Source of the DNA: Gorsachius magnificus
Lineage: Eukaryota; Chordata; Aves; Pelecaniformes; Ardeidae
Assembly (NCBI GenBank): GCA_034008185.1
Contig: CM067081.1
Location: 84,464,765-84,528,764 of the forward strand
Length of the DNA stretch: 64,000 bases
Direction of reading: 5' to 3'
Below, one piece after another: positions 46,401-58,400 of the stretch; position 1 is the stretch's first letter; each line of letters begins with the position of its first letter. Under the pieces are notes generated by a model. It was given only the letters and a program-made list of their open reading frames with translations, did no database searches and was not told the DNA's origin. The translations under genes were made by a program, and so were the position numbers.

Positions 46401-49400
46401 AGCACTCTTACAGAGAGCTTCAGTGAATAAATAATCTGCTTCCTCCACTAATGCTATGAAGCTATTGTTTGGTGTCTCTGTAGGAAATAGTTTAATCTGC
46501 TCATAAGCTTAAAAGTTAATCTTTCCAAAAGAACGCATACTCATTCATCAGGAATTAGGCATTACACCTCCATAGAGATAACATGAATTTTCAAGACAAA
46601 GTACAGAGTGTCTAAAAACAAAGGGGTCTGTTTTCCACTCCATGCTTGAGGAAAGTACGTGAATTATGCTGCTTGTGGGAGTCATCCCTATAAACCCCTT
46701 AGGTAGGTTTGGTGGACCACTGAAGTCAGATTACCTATTTTTTCTTTTTCCCTCTTCAGCTCCACACTCTTGCTTTTGTTGGCTACAGAATGCGATATTT
46801 AGTAGAAAGCAAACTGATTTGTACCCCATGGTACTTTGTAAAAGCAATGCTCAGCTATGACAGCAACTGGCATTCTATAAAGAGCTGGTATGAAAGGAAT
46901 GTGAGTATAAAACCGTTTAAGCCAAGCCAGGACACAACCAGTTCTGCTCGTGAAGAGTCCACACGAGCTCTTCTCATGTGAAAGCTGACTTCCAAAGTCC
47001 ATCAGATGAACTGTACTTGAGAAGTTCTGAAAGGGAGCCTGTGCTCATTGCTCCAGGCGTGAATGTGCATGTGGCATGCAATGAAAGTTAAATGTTATAA
47101 ACCCCACCCAGAAAGCATGCAACTCCATCATCTGAGGAAGAAGGTTCTCTCACTGGGAAAGGTGGCAGCAGGGTGAGAACAGGGTATGTGCCACACACCG
47201 GACAGCAAATTGCAGGTAGGGGTCTAGGAAGGGACTGGATTTCATCTGAGGCTCCAGCATGAAGAGAGACTCCTTCCAAAGTTATAATCCCAAGGCTCAT
47301 GTGCTTTGCATTCTGCCGGACTGTTACAAATCCTTCTAATCTCACACGCATGAAAGAGTACTGACCACCCGGTGGTTTAACTACGTGGATTAGTTTATCC
47401 TTAAAGAGGCAGAGTGCTCGTTCACACAGGGCCCAGAGAGAGAAAGCCTCCCCAGTCAGCAAGGAAGAAAAGGCTGCAGAAGCAGTGACTGTACCTGATG
47501 GCTGCCTCTACCTCACTTCCAGGAACAGTTGTCACGTTTTTGGAAGAATCTGTGACCACAAACCAAAATGAGACCCGATCCGTCACGTTGCAGAGCAGCA
47601 CATTAGAAATTCTGTGGATGGTTAAACCAAAAATCATCATTAAAGAAGCATGGAAGGAATTATTGAAATATTTCCTATTTTCTTAAAATATTGCTTTCAT
47701 CTAAAGGGGGAAAAAATTCTTACATTTCAAAAAGGTAACAGTTAATGGCCAAGGAAGCATTTCCCAATACAATTTTTAAAAATTTAAGCTTATCAAGATC
47801 AAACTTAAGCCTTCAAAACAAATTTCTGAATCTATTACAAACTTGCCTGGTCTTGGACATACATTTAGCGTAATCAAATGGAAAAATACATATTTGCGTC
47901 TTAATCAGCGGGACCGTGACACAGGCTATATAACGAAGAAAATGCATTAAAGAACTAAAAAATTAGGTTTTGACAGCTAATACCATAGCAGCCAGGCATG
48001 GGGGATTCCCCACATGATTTTCAAATGAGTGCAGTCCTTCCACACAATACATTCATTGGAGGGAAGAGTAATGAAATATATGTTACTCTTTTTGACATCC
48101 TTCTGCACAGTCAGGAACAGAGTGGAGGCAACAGGCTCAGTTTCGACATTATACTGGCACTGGCCTATGCCCTTTAGCTTATGCTATGACAAATACTCCT
48201 CTTATCTGTTTTAAAAGGAGATTGCTCAGCTTTACGTGAAACTAATAGTGGAAGGGAACAGGCACACAGCTTCTCAGGGGATACTATGTAAAAAGAGTGA
48301 GAAATGTCTTTTGAATGCCTTTTTTCAGATTCTTACAAATTTGTTTCCTACCAGTAACACTAGTAAATGGTGCAACTATCATTAGAAAAACTTAATGGAA
48401 TGGCATCATCATGAGTATTTAAACTCAAGAACTGAAGGCTAATACATTAGTATCATAGTAGTGACCGAGGATAGATGGTGCCCCTATATTCTTCTGTCTG
48501 TTCCTAGTTTATTCACACAACTAAGAAACAAACCAGGCAAACTCGTGTAATGTACAGGGATTGTATAAGGTGGCATTTATTACAGCATGGCAAGGAACAC
48601 AGTATGTATCATAAAAGGACAGCCAAAGCCTTCATGAATTCAATGACATACAGCTAGAGAGACAGAAATGGAAAAAAAAAAAATATTTAGTTCTGTATCA
48701 TTAACAAATAAACGCAAAGAATTCAGCTCAGGATTCAGATTTACTGGCCATGCCCAAGCAGTGAGCAGATATCCTGAAAGTCCAGAATCGAGAGTTTGGA
48801 TCATTTTTACTTCCAGGGAGCAGCCTGGACTTGGTTCACCTTTGCAGGACTTGGTTCACCTTTGCAGGAGGTCTACCTGGCCACAAGCACACTGCAGACA
48901 CCCTGTCCCAACAGACCCCCCCCTTGGGATGATCGGTCTTCAGGTACTACCTGCTTTTCTGGAGAAGCAAACCCTGCAGTGAGCCAGCGAAGAGGAATGC
49001 AGCCCTTCTTTTAATGTTTGTAATGCCCATTACTAACTACTATAACTGGTTTTAAGGTTTCTCCATCATCAAAATGCCCGTTTTAACATTTCCTTTCCAG
49101 CCTGTGCTCTTTCTCAGGGCGACACACCCCACCCCACCCCCCCAGCTGCAAGCAAGCTCCCCGGCCAGAGAGCTCTGTTTTGTAGTGCCATCTGCTGGCT
49201 AATTACAAATATAATTAAATGACCTCTGCAGTGGCCTGAGGAGCAGGGAGGATGTGGTAGGAAGGAATAAAAGGGAGCCAAAATTCCTGGTGAATGTGTA
49301 GTCTCCATCCAGAAAAGAACGAGTTTGCTTTTAAGGCAGGACAGGCGTTGGCTTGATCACAGTAGTTCATTATGGATATTTTTCAGAAATATTTTACTTA

Positions 49401-52400
49401 CTGCTGAAAGCTTTTTTGGTGATGTTCTGGATGCCTCGGGTAGTGCAACCTTTCTTTTTACAGAGAAGGTATATATTCTATAGAGATACGCAATGAAATG
49501 GAAAGCAATGATTTCGCAGAGCTGAAATACCCACTTTTACCTCTCCGGAACAATGTTAATTTTGCAAATACAGAGAATTTTAACGGATAAAAGAGGAAAG
49601 CCATCCTCTGGAATTTGAAAAGGTGTTCACATCAGTTTGCTGGCAAGAGTCAGAAGACGAAAGTAGATTTATTCCTCCCAAAACAAAAGCAAAGCACAAA
49701 ATTTACAGGAGGATGGAAAAAAAGACTCTTCTTTTGGCTGGTGGCTGACAAACTCTTGCTGACTTCACAGAATATCTAAAATTGTATCTGCAGAGGAAGT
49801 CTTCCAGCAGGAGAATTTATAACAGTAGGACCTAAAGCTTCATATTACTGCAGTTCTTAAAGCTGGAATTTCTGTGCTGCAATCAAAAACTCATCCAGGT
49901 AGAAAATCTGGGTCTGTGTTGCCCTACAGATGTTCTCGAAATGGGGTGACTGAGGAAAGTCTGATCCCTAAAGAGAAAGATAAATTTGGTAGGTAAAGAC
50001 TGGCAGAACACCCTGATTTTCCCATCCTCATTCAGAGACTCACAGAGACTCTTCAACCTGGGGTCTTCCCTACAGTGCCAAGGCTTTCAGCATGAGATAG
50101 GGCAGTTGGTCATCATTAGGGGCAGCATTTCTCTCTCTCTCTTGAATAAACAGCATTGAATCAATTGGGCAGCAAAGATTACACTAGGATATGTACATTT
50201 TGCCTCATTTCTGCTCCCTGTTGTGTCTAAAATCCTTGCTTGATTATAAGCATCCAAAACCTGCCTTCACTGCCGCCAATTCTTCATCAGCAGAATCTGA
50301 ATGCTGTAAATCCTTCCAGGCTCCAAAGAGAATAATACCACTCACAAGAAGTTCTAATGGGACCGAGTAAACACCAAAACAGGCTGGTTCAACAAGCACC
50401 AATGTGGCAATTTCTTTGCAGCAGGTATGCCTTTTTTTTCCCCCTGTGCTATCTGCACGCAGGTTTGATTCACAGAATGCAGAAACATTATGAAACTATG
50501 CCTTCACACTGTTTAGATTTGAGAAACCTGACTTCTCCATGCACTATGCTAATTAAGTATATTTGTTAACCTATATGTGGACATCTTTTCATTTCCTTAG
50601 CAGGTGATAGACTTTTGTCATGGGGATTACAGGAGGTTGTTATCATCAAAATGACAAGATCCTGGGTCTGCATTACAGCACCATGGCAAAGGCCCAAAAC
50701 TGCATTTCCTTTAATATATGCTAGTGAACACCAGTGGGTAGAGTGCAGGAAGCCCTGATGGTCCCTTGGCCTGAAACACCGTCATTGTTCCTTATGGAGA
50801 TTTAAAGGATTGTTTACGGGTAAGAAAGAGCTGCCAGAGACTCAAAGGGAACTGGGTGCCTACAGTGGCCATTAGCTTGTGGGAGAACCACAGCCCTAAG
50901 TCCCAGGCACCCATCTCCACCTCTCCCAAAAACATCAGGACTCTTCCAACCCAGTGCTGTGCAGCTGCTCCTGCAAAGGAACATTACTTTATTCCTTTTT
51001 GTCAACAGCAGCCATGGGATCACCTTGATGTAAGAGCTTTAACTCTATAAGTTTATTTTGTTGTTCTAAATGGTCACAATATTTTTAGTATCAAAATAGC
51101 CTGTCTTAGAAAGACGGATAACATTAATTTTTTTTTGGTCACTTCATGAGGAAAACTGCAGCTTTTTTTATATACAAATGGGGGGAAGATGTACTAAAAG
51201 TAGATTCTGTTACTTGAATGAAAGCAAATGTGATGACATTCTTTCTACTCTAAAGGTTAACTAGTCTCAGGCCCAAAAAGAGATGCATATTTTTTCAAGG
51301 TAACCAGGGTTACCAACACAGACTACAGACAATCATTTTTTAACACTGAGAGATCAAAGGTTGGCTTACGTAGTTCATGAATGTATGCATTGAGAATGAA
51401 TTGAAAGGCCATATATAGAGCAGGAAATAAAGGGGTTTCATTTCTCCACTGAAAAGGGAGTATTTATTTTACCTGTATTAATAACCACTGAGTAATTTGG
51501 TGGATTGTGTCTGAGTGTGTCTTCTGTTTCACACAAACTTGAAAATTTGACAAGCCTTTCAAACATTAAACACAGCTCCATGCTTTATTGAATTTTAGTT
51601 TAGAGATTAACTTTAGAGAAGTCGAGATGTAATGTGCAATCCTGTCTATTCTGCATTGGGTCATTCAGTGGTTACACAAGGACAACAACAGCATCAACTG
51701 CTGTTTCCAGCAGCACATTCAAATGCTTGTCATTACAGGCTGGCTTTTATCCAGCTTCGGAAGCCTAACAAAAGGTGACTTTGAACCTCAAAAATGATGA
51801 GACAGACTGCAACAATGGTTATGCTGATCCACCAGACAAATTATTTTGGGGCCTGATCCGGCTTGCTGAAGTTAAGGTATTTGGTCTCATGTGGGAGTTA
51901 GTTGTGGGTGTGAGTTTCTGCAGGGCTGTGGGTGTGTTCGAAATTAATAAGATGTCAAAGGGGAGGTTTGTCACATCCTGGCTATGGCCCTGTGCAGAAT
52001 TTATACCCTGGCAAAACCAGTATTTGGTTATGTAAAGTACTGGTGATTTTTTCATAAGTCTATATTGGCAAAAATCCTTAATTAAACAGATGCAAAATTT
52101 GGGTAAATTTAGATGCTACCAGAATGCAGTCACAAGCCACTTGTTTGTTCTTTTATGACAAAATATCAGTATCAGTACAGGCTGGGGGAAGAAAGGATTG
52201 AGAGCAGCCCTGCTGAGAGGGACTTGGGGGTGCTGGTGGATGAAAAGCTGGACATGAGCCAGCAATGTGCGCTGGCAGCCCAGAAGGCCAACCGTACCCT
52301 GGGCTGCATCAGGAGAAGCGTGGCCAGCAGGTCGAGGGAGGTGATTCTGCCCCTCTACTCTGCTCTGGTGAGACCTCACCTGGAGTACTGCATCCAGCTC

Positions 52401-55400
52401 TGGAGCCCTCAGCACAAGAAGGACATGGAACTGTTGGAGCGGGTCCAGAGGAGGGCTACTAAAATGATCCGAGGGCTGGAGCACCTCTCCTATGAGGACA
52501 GGCTGAGGGAGTTGGGGTGGTTCAGCCTGGAGAAGAGAAGGCTGCGGGGAGACCTGATTACGGCCTTTCAATACCTAAAGGGGGCCTATAGGAAAGATGG
52601 GGAAAATCTTTTTAGTAGGGTCAGCTGTGACAGGACAAGGGGTAATGGTTTTAAACTGAAGCAGGGTAGGTTTAGACTAGATATAAGGAAGAAATTCTTT
52701 ACAATGAGGGTGGTGAAACACTGGAACGGGTTGCCCAGAGAGGTGGTGGAGGCCCCATCCCTGGAAGCATTCAAGGCCAGGTTGGACGGGGCTCTGAGCA
52801 ACCTGATCTAGTTAGCGGTGTCCCTGCTCACTGCAGGGGGGTTGGACTAGATGGCCTCTAGGGGTCCCTTCCAACCCAAAACATTCTATGATTCTACAAT
52901 TATTGATCATTGATCTTTTACAGCTCCTGAAGAAAACCTGTTGGCATTTATCTGTAAAAGCTCCTGTAGTGTAATGCAATTTACATGCCCCAAGCTCCTG
53001 CTTCTGCCTCCCTCTTCACTACACCGCAAGCCCCTGCCGCTATCCTTACCAGGTATGCGAGAGTGCCGTTTCTATGTGCACAGCATGCTGCAGCACCCTC
53101 CGGGATGCTGAGTGCTCCCACACCTCCACTCCCACTACAGAGGGGATGAAGATGGACTGCACTCCTTCCTCAGTACCCACTTCCTTCCAGCTGCCAACCA
53201 CAAGGGTGGGGAAAGGAGTGCATTACTTCCAGGACTTCCAACAGGATAGAGGCTTTCATAGCTTTCCTGCTCCCGTGTAACAGGCAGGTTATTTGGGGTT
53301 TTTTGGGATGCTTATCTAGCTCTCCATCACTAACAGGGACTCTGAGGTCCCTTGGGATTTGTGAGATAGGATAGGAAAGTCCTCAGCCTGTTGCCTAGGA
53401 AGTTGTCCAGCTGTCCTTTGGTTGACATGCTGTCTACACATGAACTCAAAGGTAAGTAGAAGTCCTAGAAGAATTATCAGTTATACCTCCAAGGGACATC
53501 CCAACAAGCTGTACCCCATGAGGAAATCCTGTAACATCTTAAAAAGAGGTAAAGACGCCCACACCTAGCCATTTCCAAATATTATGCTGAGTTCTCCTCT
53601 GACAAACATAGCAGCAGGAAATTATCGCTGTGTGCACCCCCACCTCTGAACTGGAATAACGCTGACATTATCGTATTTGTCCATAGGAAAAATTGCCTTA
53701 GTAGGAAACTGAATTAAAGTGAGCATAAATTCTGTGATTTCCCAGAGTGGGCAGAGATAACTTCCACTGAAACTTTAATTCCTTTCATACTGGCTTGATT
53801 TTTTCCCACTCCTGCACGAAGCTTTCTAATACTAGTTGAGTCTGCAGAGAATCATGGCGCTTGAGGAGGAAAAAGATCACTGGCTTCTGACACAGGTTTT
53901 TCACTGTATGAAAGCACCATGACTTTGAAGGAAGACAGTAATTTAAAAAAAGGACCTGGGTCTAAAATAAGTATGCAAAAGCAAATCTTTATGGATCAGA
54001 TACTGGATGAAAATGCTGCTAATTTGAAAACTGGAGAAAAATCTCTGCATAATCACCTTTATTTAGCTTGTATCTTGAACTCGGTTTTTTAAGTGTCATT
54101 TTAATTGAGTGCAGTCGCATACTTGGCTGTTTTTGTTAAGCTTGGTGTAATGGCTCTCTTGCTTAAAAGAGACAACTTCTGAGGCAGAAAAATGAAACAG
54201 AAAGAACCAAACACTCCTGTTACAAGGAGGGGGAAATCACCTTCTATTTAAGAGAAAGTGCGTCAGCCACAATAATCATCATGTGACTAAAGTTAACTAA
54301 TATCTTTGCAAACGTGGAATATGCTTCATCTGATGCAATGACGGCCTGAAGAAGGTTTTTTTTAAAGTAAAGGGAGTACCTTATCCTCATTAGCCTACGA
54401 GAACCATAAATCTTTCCTTTAAGATTGAAAAACAATGAAAAAATAATAGGCCTCTAGAAATACAAGGTTTCTCACTTAAGAAAGATAAGAACATACTGAA
54501 AATACAGCTTGCTAAATGGTCTGTCTAATCTGGTGTCTAATTTCATAAGTAGCAAGGATCAGAACCCTGAAAAGAATATTCAATACCTCAGGGTAGATTT
54601 AATCCCAGAAGCAATTAAAGGCCAATTTATGTCTGAACCGCAACATCTGAAACTTCTTGATGCTAGGTAACTCAACCGCTGCAATATTAGGGATAGATAC
54701 CCCCAGCAGAACACAGCAGTAGCATAGCTATCCACCTTCCAGTTCTCTGAGTCAGCTCGTCTTGAGCATACTGCCGAAGCTGCGCTCCAAGAAGACATGC
54801 ACCAAAGCTGCTTATTCGAGGATCTGTACTGCACAAGTATTTCTTGACCTTGCCAACATGTCCCTTTGGCTCCTCCCGGTATGGTCTCCAGAAGGTATCA
54901 CATTTTATTGCCAGATTCTGCTAGAGTGAATTGGCACAATCCCACTGAGATCCACAGCCATGTCACATCATGTCGTGGTTTAACCCAGTGGTTTAATAGG
55001 ACAGAAAAGGAAGTGAAAATAATAATAAGAAGAGAAGATACAAAACAAGTGATGCAAAATGCAATTGTTCACCACCATGGTGACTTATGCACGTCACGCG
55101 TGGACTGATGCCCAGCCCATCCCTGAGCAGTGATCGCTGCCCCCTGGCCAACTCCCCACAGTTTCTATACTGAGCATGACATCATATGGTGTGGAATAGC
55201 CCTTTGGCCAGTTGGGGTCAGCTGTCCTGGCTGTGCCCCCTCCCGGCTTCCCCTCCTTGCTGGCAGGGCAGTATGAGAAGCTGCCAAGTCCTTGACTTAG
55301 TGTAAGCACTGCTCAGCAACAGCTAAACCATCAGTGTGTTATCAACATTCTTCTCAACCTAAATCCAAAACACAATGCTATGCCAGCTACTGGGAAGAAA

Positions 55401-58400
55401 ATTAACTCCACCCCAGCTGAAACCAGGACACATCAACAGGGATACTAGTCCAAAGACTGAACATTGTTTAAGACAGACAGAGTGTGATGTTTAACATCTA
55501 TCTGGGTGTCAAAGAAACACGCTGGAACGGTCAGTTTTTAGAAGCTGTATATAATGATTTCTACAGTTCAGTATAGCAGAGAATGGGCTACAACATGAAG
55601 CACTGTTAATATGTATAAGGCAAATCAGAGTAAATGCTTACTGAGTTGTGCTCTTGCTAGAATATCTTCTCATTGCAAAAGCCACCATTGCTTTGAAGAG
55701 GTACTCTTCATTAGCATCCCAGGCATACTGTAAAGGAAGATGGAAAATAATCAGTTTCAGCACCGGTGCTGGCAGTACAGAGAAGGAAAAGAGTCAATTG
55801 AACTTGAAATGCTATATGGATCAAGAAAATGAATAAATACTCTAGTTGTGCTATGAAAATAAATTCCTACTCATTATTTAGTGTGCACAAAGGACTTTTT
55901 CTAACAGCTGTTATAAAGCGCAACATAAAGCGCAAAGAATGTTTCCAAAAACTGAATGAACTGAATCTTTCTGAAAGCTGACCAAACTGGAAATGTAAAG
56001 TTTCTTGTACCAAAGACTAGGCATATTACTAGAATTCTCCACACACAGCTGCACCCATGGCCTTGCCGCTTCTGCTGGACAAACCTTGTTAAAATAGAAG
56101 GTTTAAATTCACTCTCAAAGACCATTTGGCTTTGTCCAAAAATAATAAAAAAAAGCTAATATTTAAGGCATGTTTGGGAGTTGGATGCCAGGACACCAGG
56201 AAATAAAATGAGATTAGGGCCTTACTGCTGCACGCCATCCTTGCAACAAGCAGACAGACTCAACTGTAGTACAAATTACACATTGCATGAGAGACAAAAG
56301 AAAGAAAATAGCACCCTTACTACTTCAATAAGAAGTAAAATACAGGCTCCAAAAACTTTTCTGTTATCTTGATGAAAAATCACGCTTCCATAATTTCAGT
56401 TTTCTGAGATAGCTTCGCTGGTTTCCCCTGGGCTTTCACTCACATATGCAATTCTAATGACCTGTAAGAACTGCACCTATTACATTTTTATAACAAGAGC
56501 CATGACGGAGCCATACTGATTGAATTTCCCCTTTCAGCAGATTACAAAGATTAATAGTTTCTTGGAATGGTATTAATGGAGGTTAGAGGCAGCTTTCTTC
56601 AGTCAATCAGAACACAAATCTAATCTTTAACTTTTAGCATTAAAAAAATCTGCACTGTAATCACCCAAACCAGAAACCCAACAGTGTGGATACTTAACCC
56701 TATTGACAACTTGGACCATCTTTTTCATGGGCCTTTATAACACATTCAAAAACCAGTAATGTACATCAAAAAACAGGACAGTAAACAGCATTGAAAATGC
56801 CAAATCTTAATTCCAGTTTTTAAATTCTGATTTTGGCTGCATGGACCTACAAACTCTCTGCAGAAAGGAATCCAACTTCCAGGCATCAGCCCTCATTTTG
56901 CTCTGACATCCTGTGGACTGGGAACCTAAGCAGGGAAGGAGGCAGTCATTTGAGGGCAGAAAGTCATACTGATCATATTTATCATCCCTAAACAAATTAT
57001 GAGTTGTGAAATGGGCGTCTCTGAGATGTGGTAGGATAGGGACAACAAAGCTGAGCAACAGACAACTTGAGTCGCATTAAACTCCAGACACAGTGCTGAG
57101 AATCTGTGTTCTGACTCACCACTCCTGCCTTGTGAATGAAGGGAGGTGTTATGCATACTGTGATAATGCATGCCAGTCTGGTAACTTAAACTAAAAAAAA
57201 AAAAAAGAGACTCTGAAAAGAAATTATAAAAGCCTGTATTTTGATCCCACTGCACTGATGAAAACATGACAGTAATGACAGCAACTAGTACTAAAAGAAA
57301 AATAGATAATGTAGTAGAGCAATTAATATAAATGAGAAGCCATAAAACTATTTATTGTAATTTTAGAGACATCTGTATTTAAACCAGGGAGCACAATTTG
57401 CAGTACCAAAAGGGAAGATCTTTTTTTTTGTGTGTAGTACTATTGACTGAATCACTGCATGACATCTGCAGTCTTTGAGAACGGGTCCAAAAGGACAGAA
57501 AAAAATCATTTGTTATCCAGTGGATTAAACCAGCTGTAGAGATAATTTAATCAGTTGTCTTGAAAATGGATAATGATGAAGCACACTGCATTTTGTAATT
57601 ACATGGACACAAATGCAATGCAGCACTACCAAGTATATGTACTTGATATGTTTAGTGCAGTACATGTATATGTGCACAAGTCATCACTATCAAGTACTCG
57701 GTTTTCATAAACTGCAGTAGCCTAGAGCTTAAGTCAGAGTAACAAAAAGAGTATCTCAAAACAGGCAAAATAATTTGTAGTGAGGAACTCCAGCCCCAGT
57801 GAAAGAGTAAGCACTTTAAAAATACAGAATAAACAGAAAGCTGCAAGTAACAGGGGAGGAGACTGGCAGAGAAAGCTCAGCAGAAATCAGGGGTCTGTTT
57901 GAGTGAGGAGAAGATGCTGCAGACAACCTTCTGGGCAAAAGGGCAAGAAGCCCCAAGAAAAAGGTGATCAGACAGGAGGCAGAGGAGATGGAGACAGCTG
58001 TGGGCTCCATATGAACAAGAATGTCTGTACGTGACCGCATGCAGGAACATGCACTGAGGAAGAAAAGTATGTCAAGAGCGCCTCTAAGCTAATAAACTGT
58101 ATGAACTCAGGACAAGTGGGCACGGACTACCAGAAGCCAATTTCTAATGATCAGCTTTCTCCAGTCAGAGGGATAGGTGCAAAGAAACCTGAATCATTCT
58201 ACTACGGGGCTTTTCATCTTCATCCTCTAATTGCAAAGGCCTGGACTGCAGCTGATGACTGAGGATGTTGCTTTTGTTCCTGTGAAGTGCAGCTATTGAT
58301 GCACATTTTGTGCTGCTATAGAGGAAATGTATTAAATATCATTTGCAACCACACACTATAAATATAGGAAGTCTTTTATCAATGAAACCTTACATGATGG

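Larger units (their letters stand above)
40464..47494 (-). other. CLTRN: CLTRN introns 4 and 5
   Basis: Intron 5 is 40464-44516 and intron 4 is 44712-47494. Intron 5 holds an ancient CR1-like remnant (about 40823-41060). Otherwise both are AT-rich, with no repeat I can name and no further exon. Confidence 0.65.
47612..55641 (-). other. CLTRN: CLTRN intron 3 (8.0 kb, largest intron)
   Basis: Contains a perfect 2 x 20 bp tandem repeat (48827-48866), a CR1 3' end in the antisense direction (52174-52898) and a solo LTR in the sense direction (54971-55430). The rest is AT-rich without recognisable genes. Confidence 0.75.

Noticed and set aside
52116..52571. 151-codon minus-strand frame at the CR1 copy
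   Set aside because: It is the antisense shadow of the CR1 ORF2 end.
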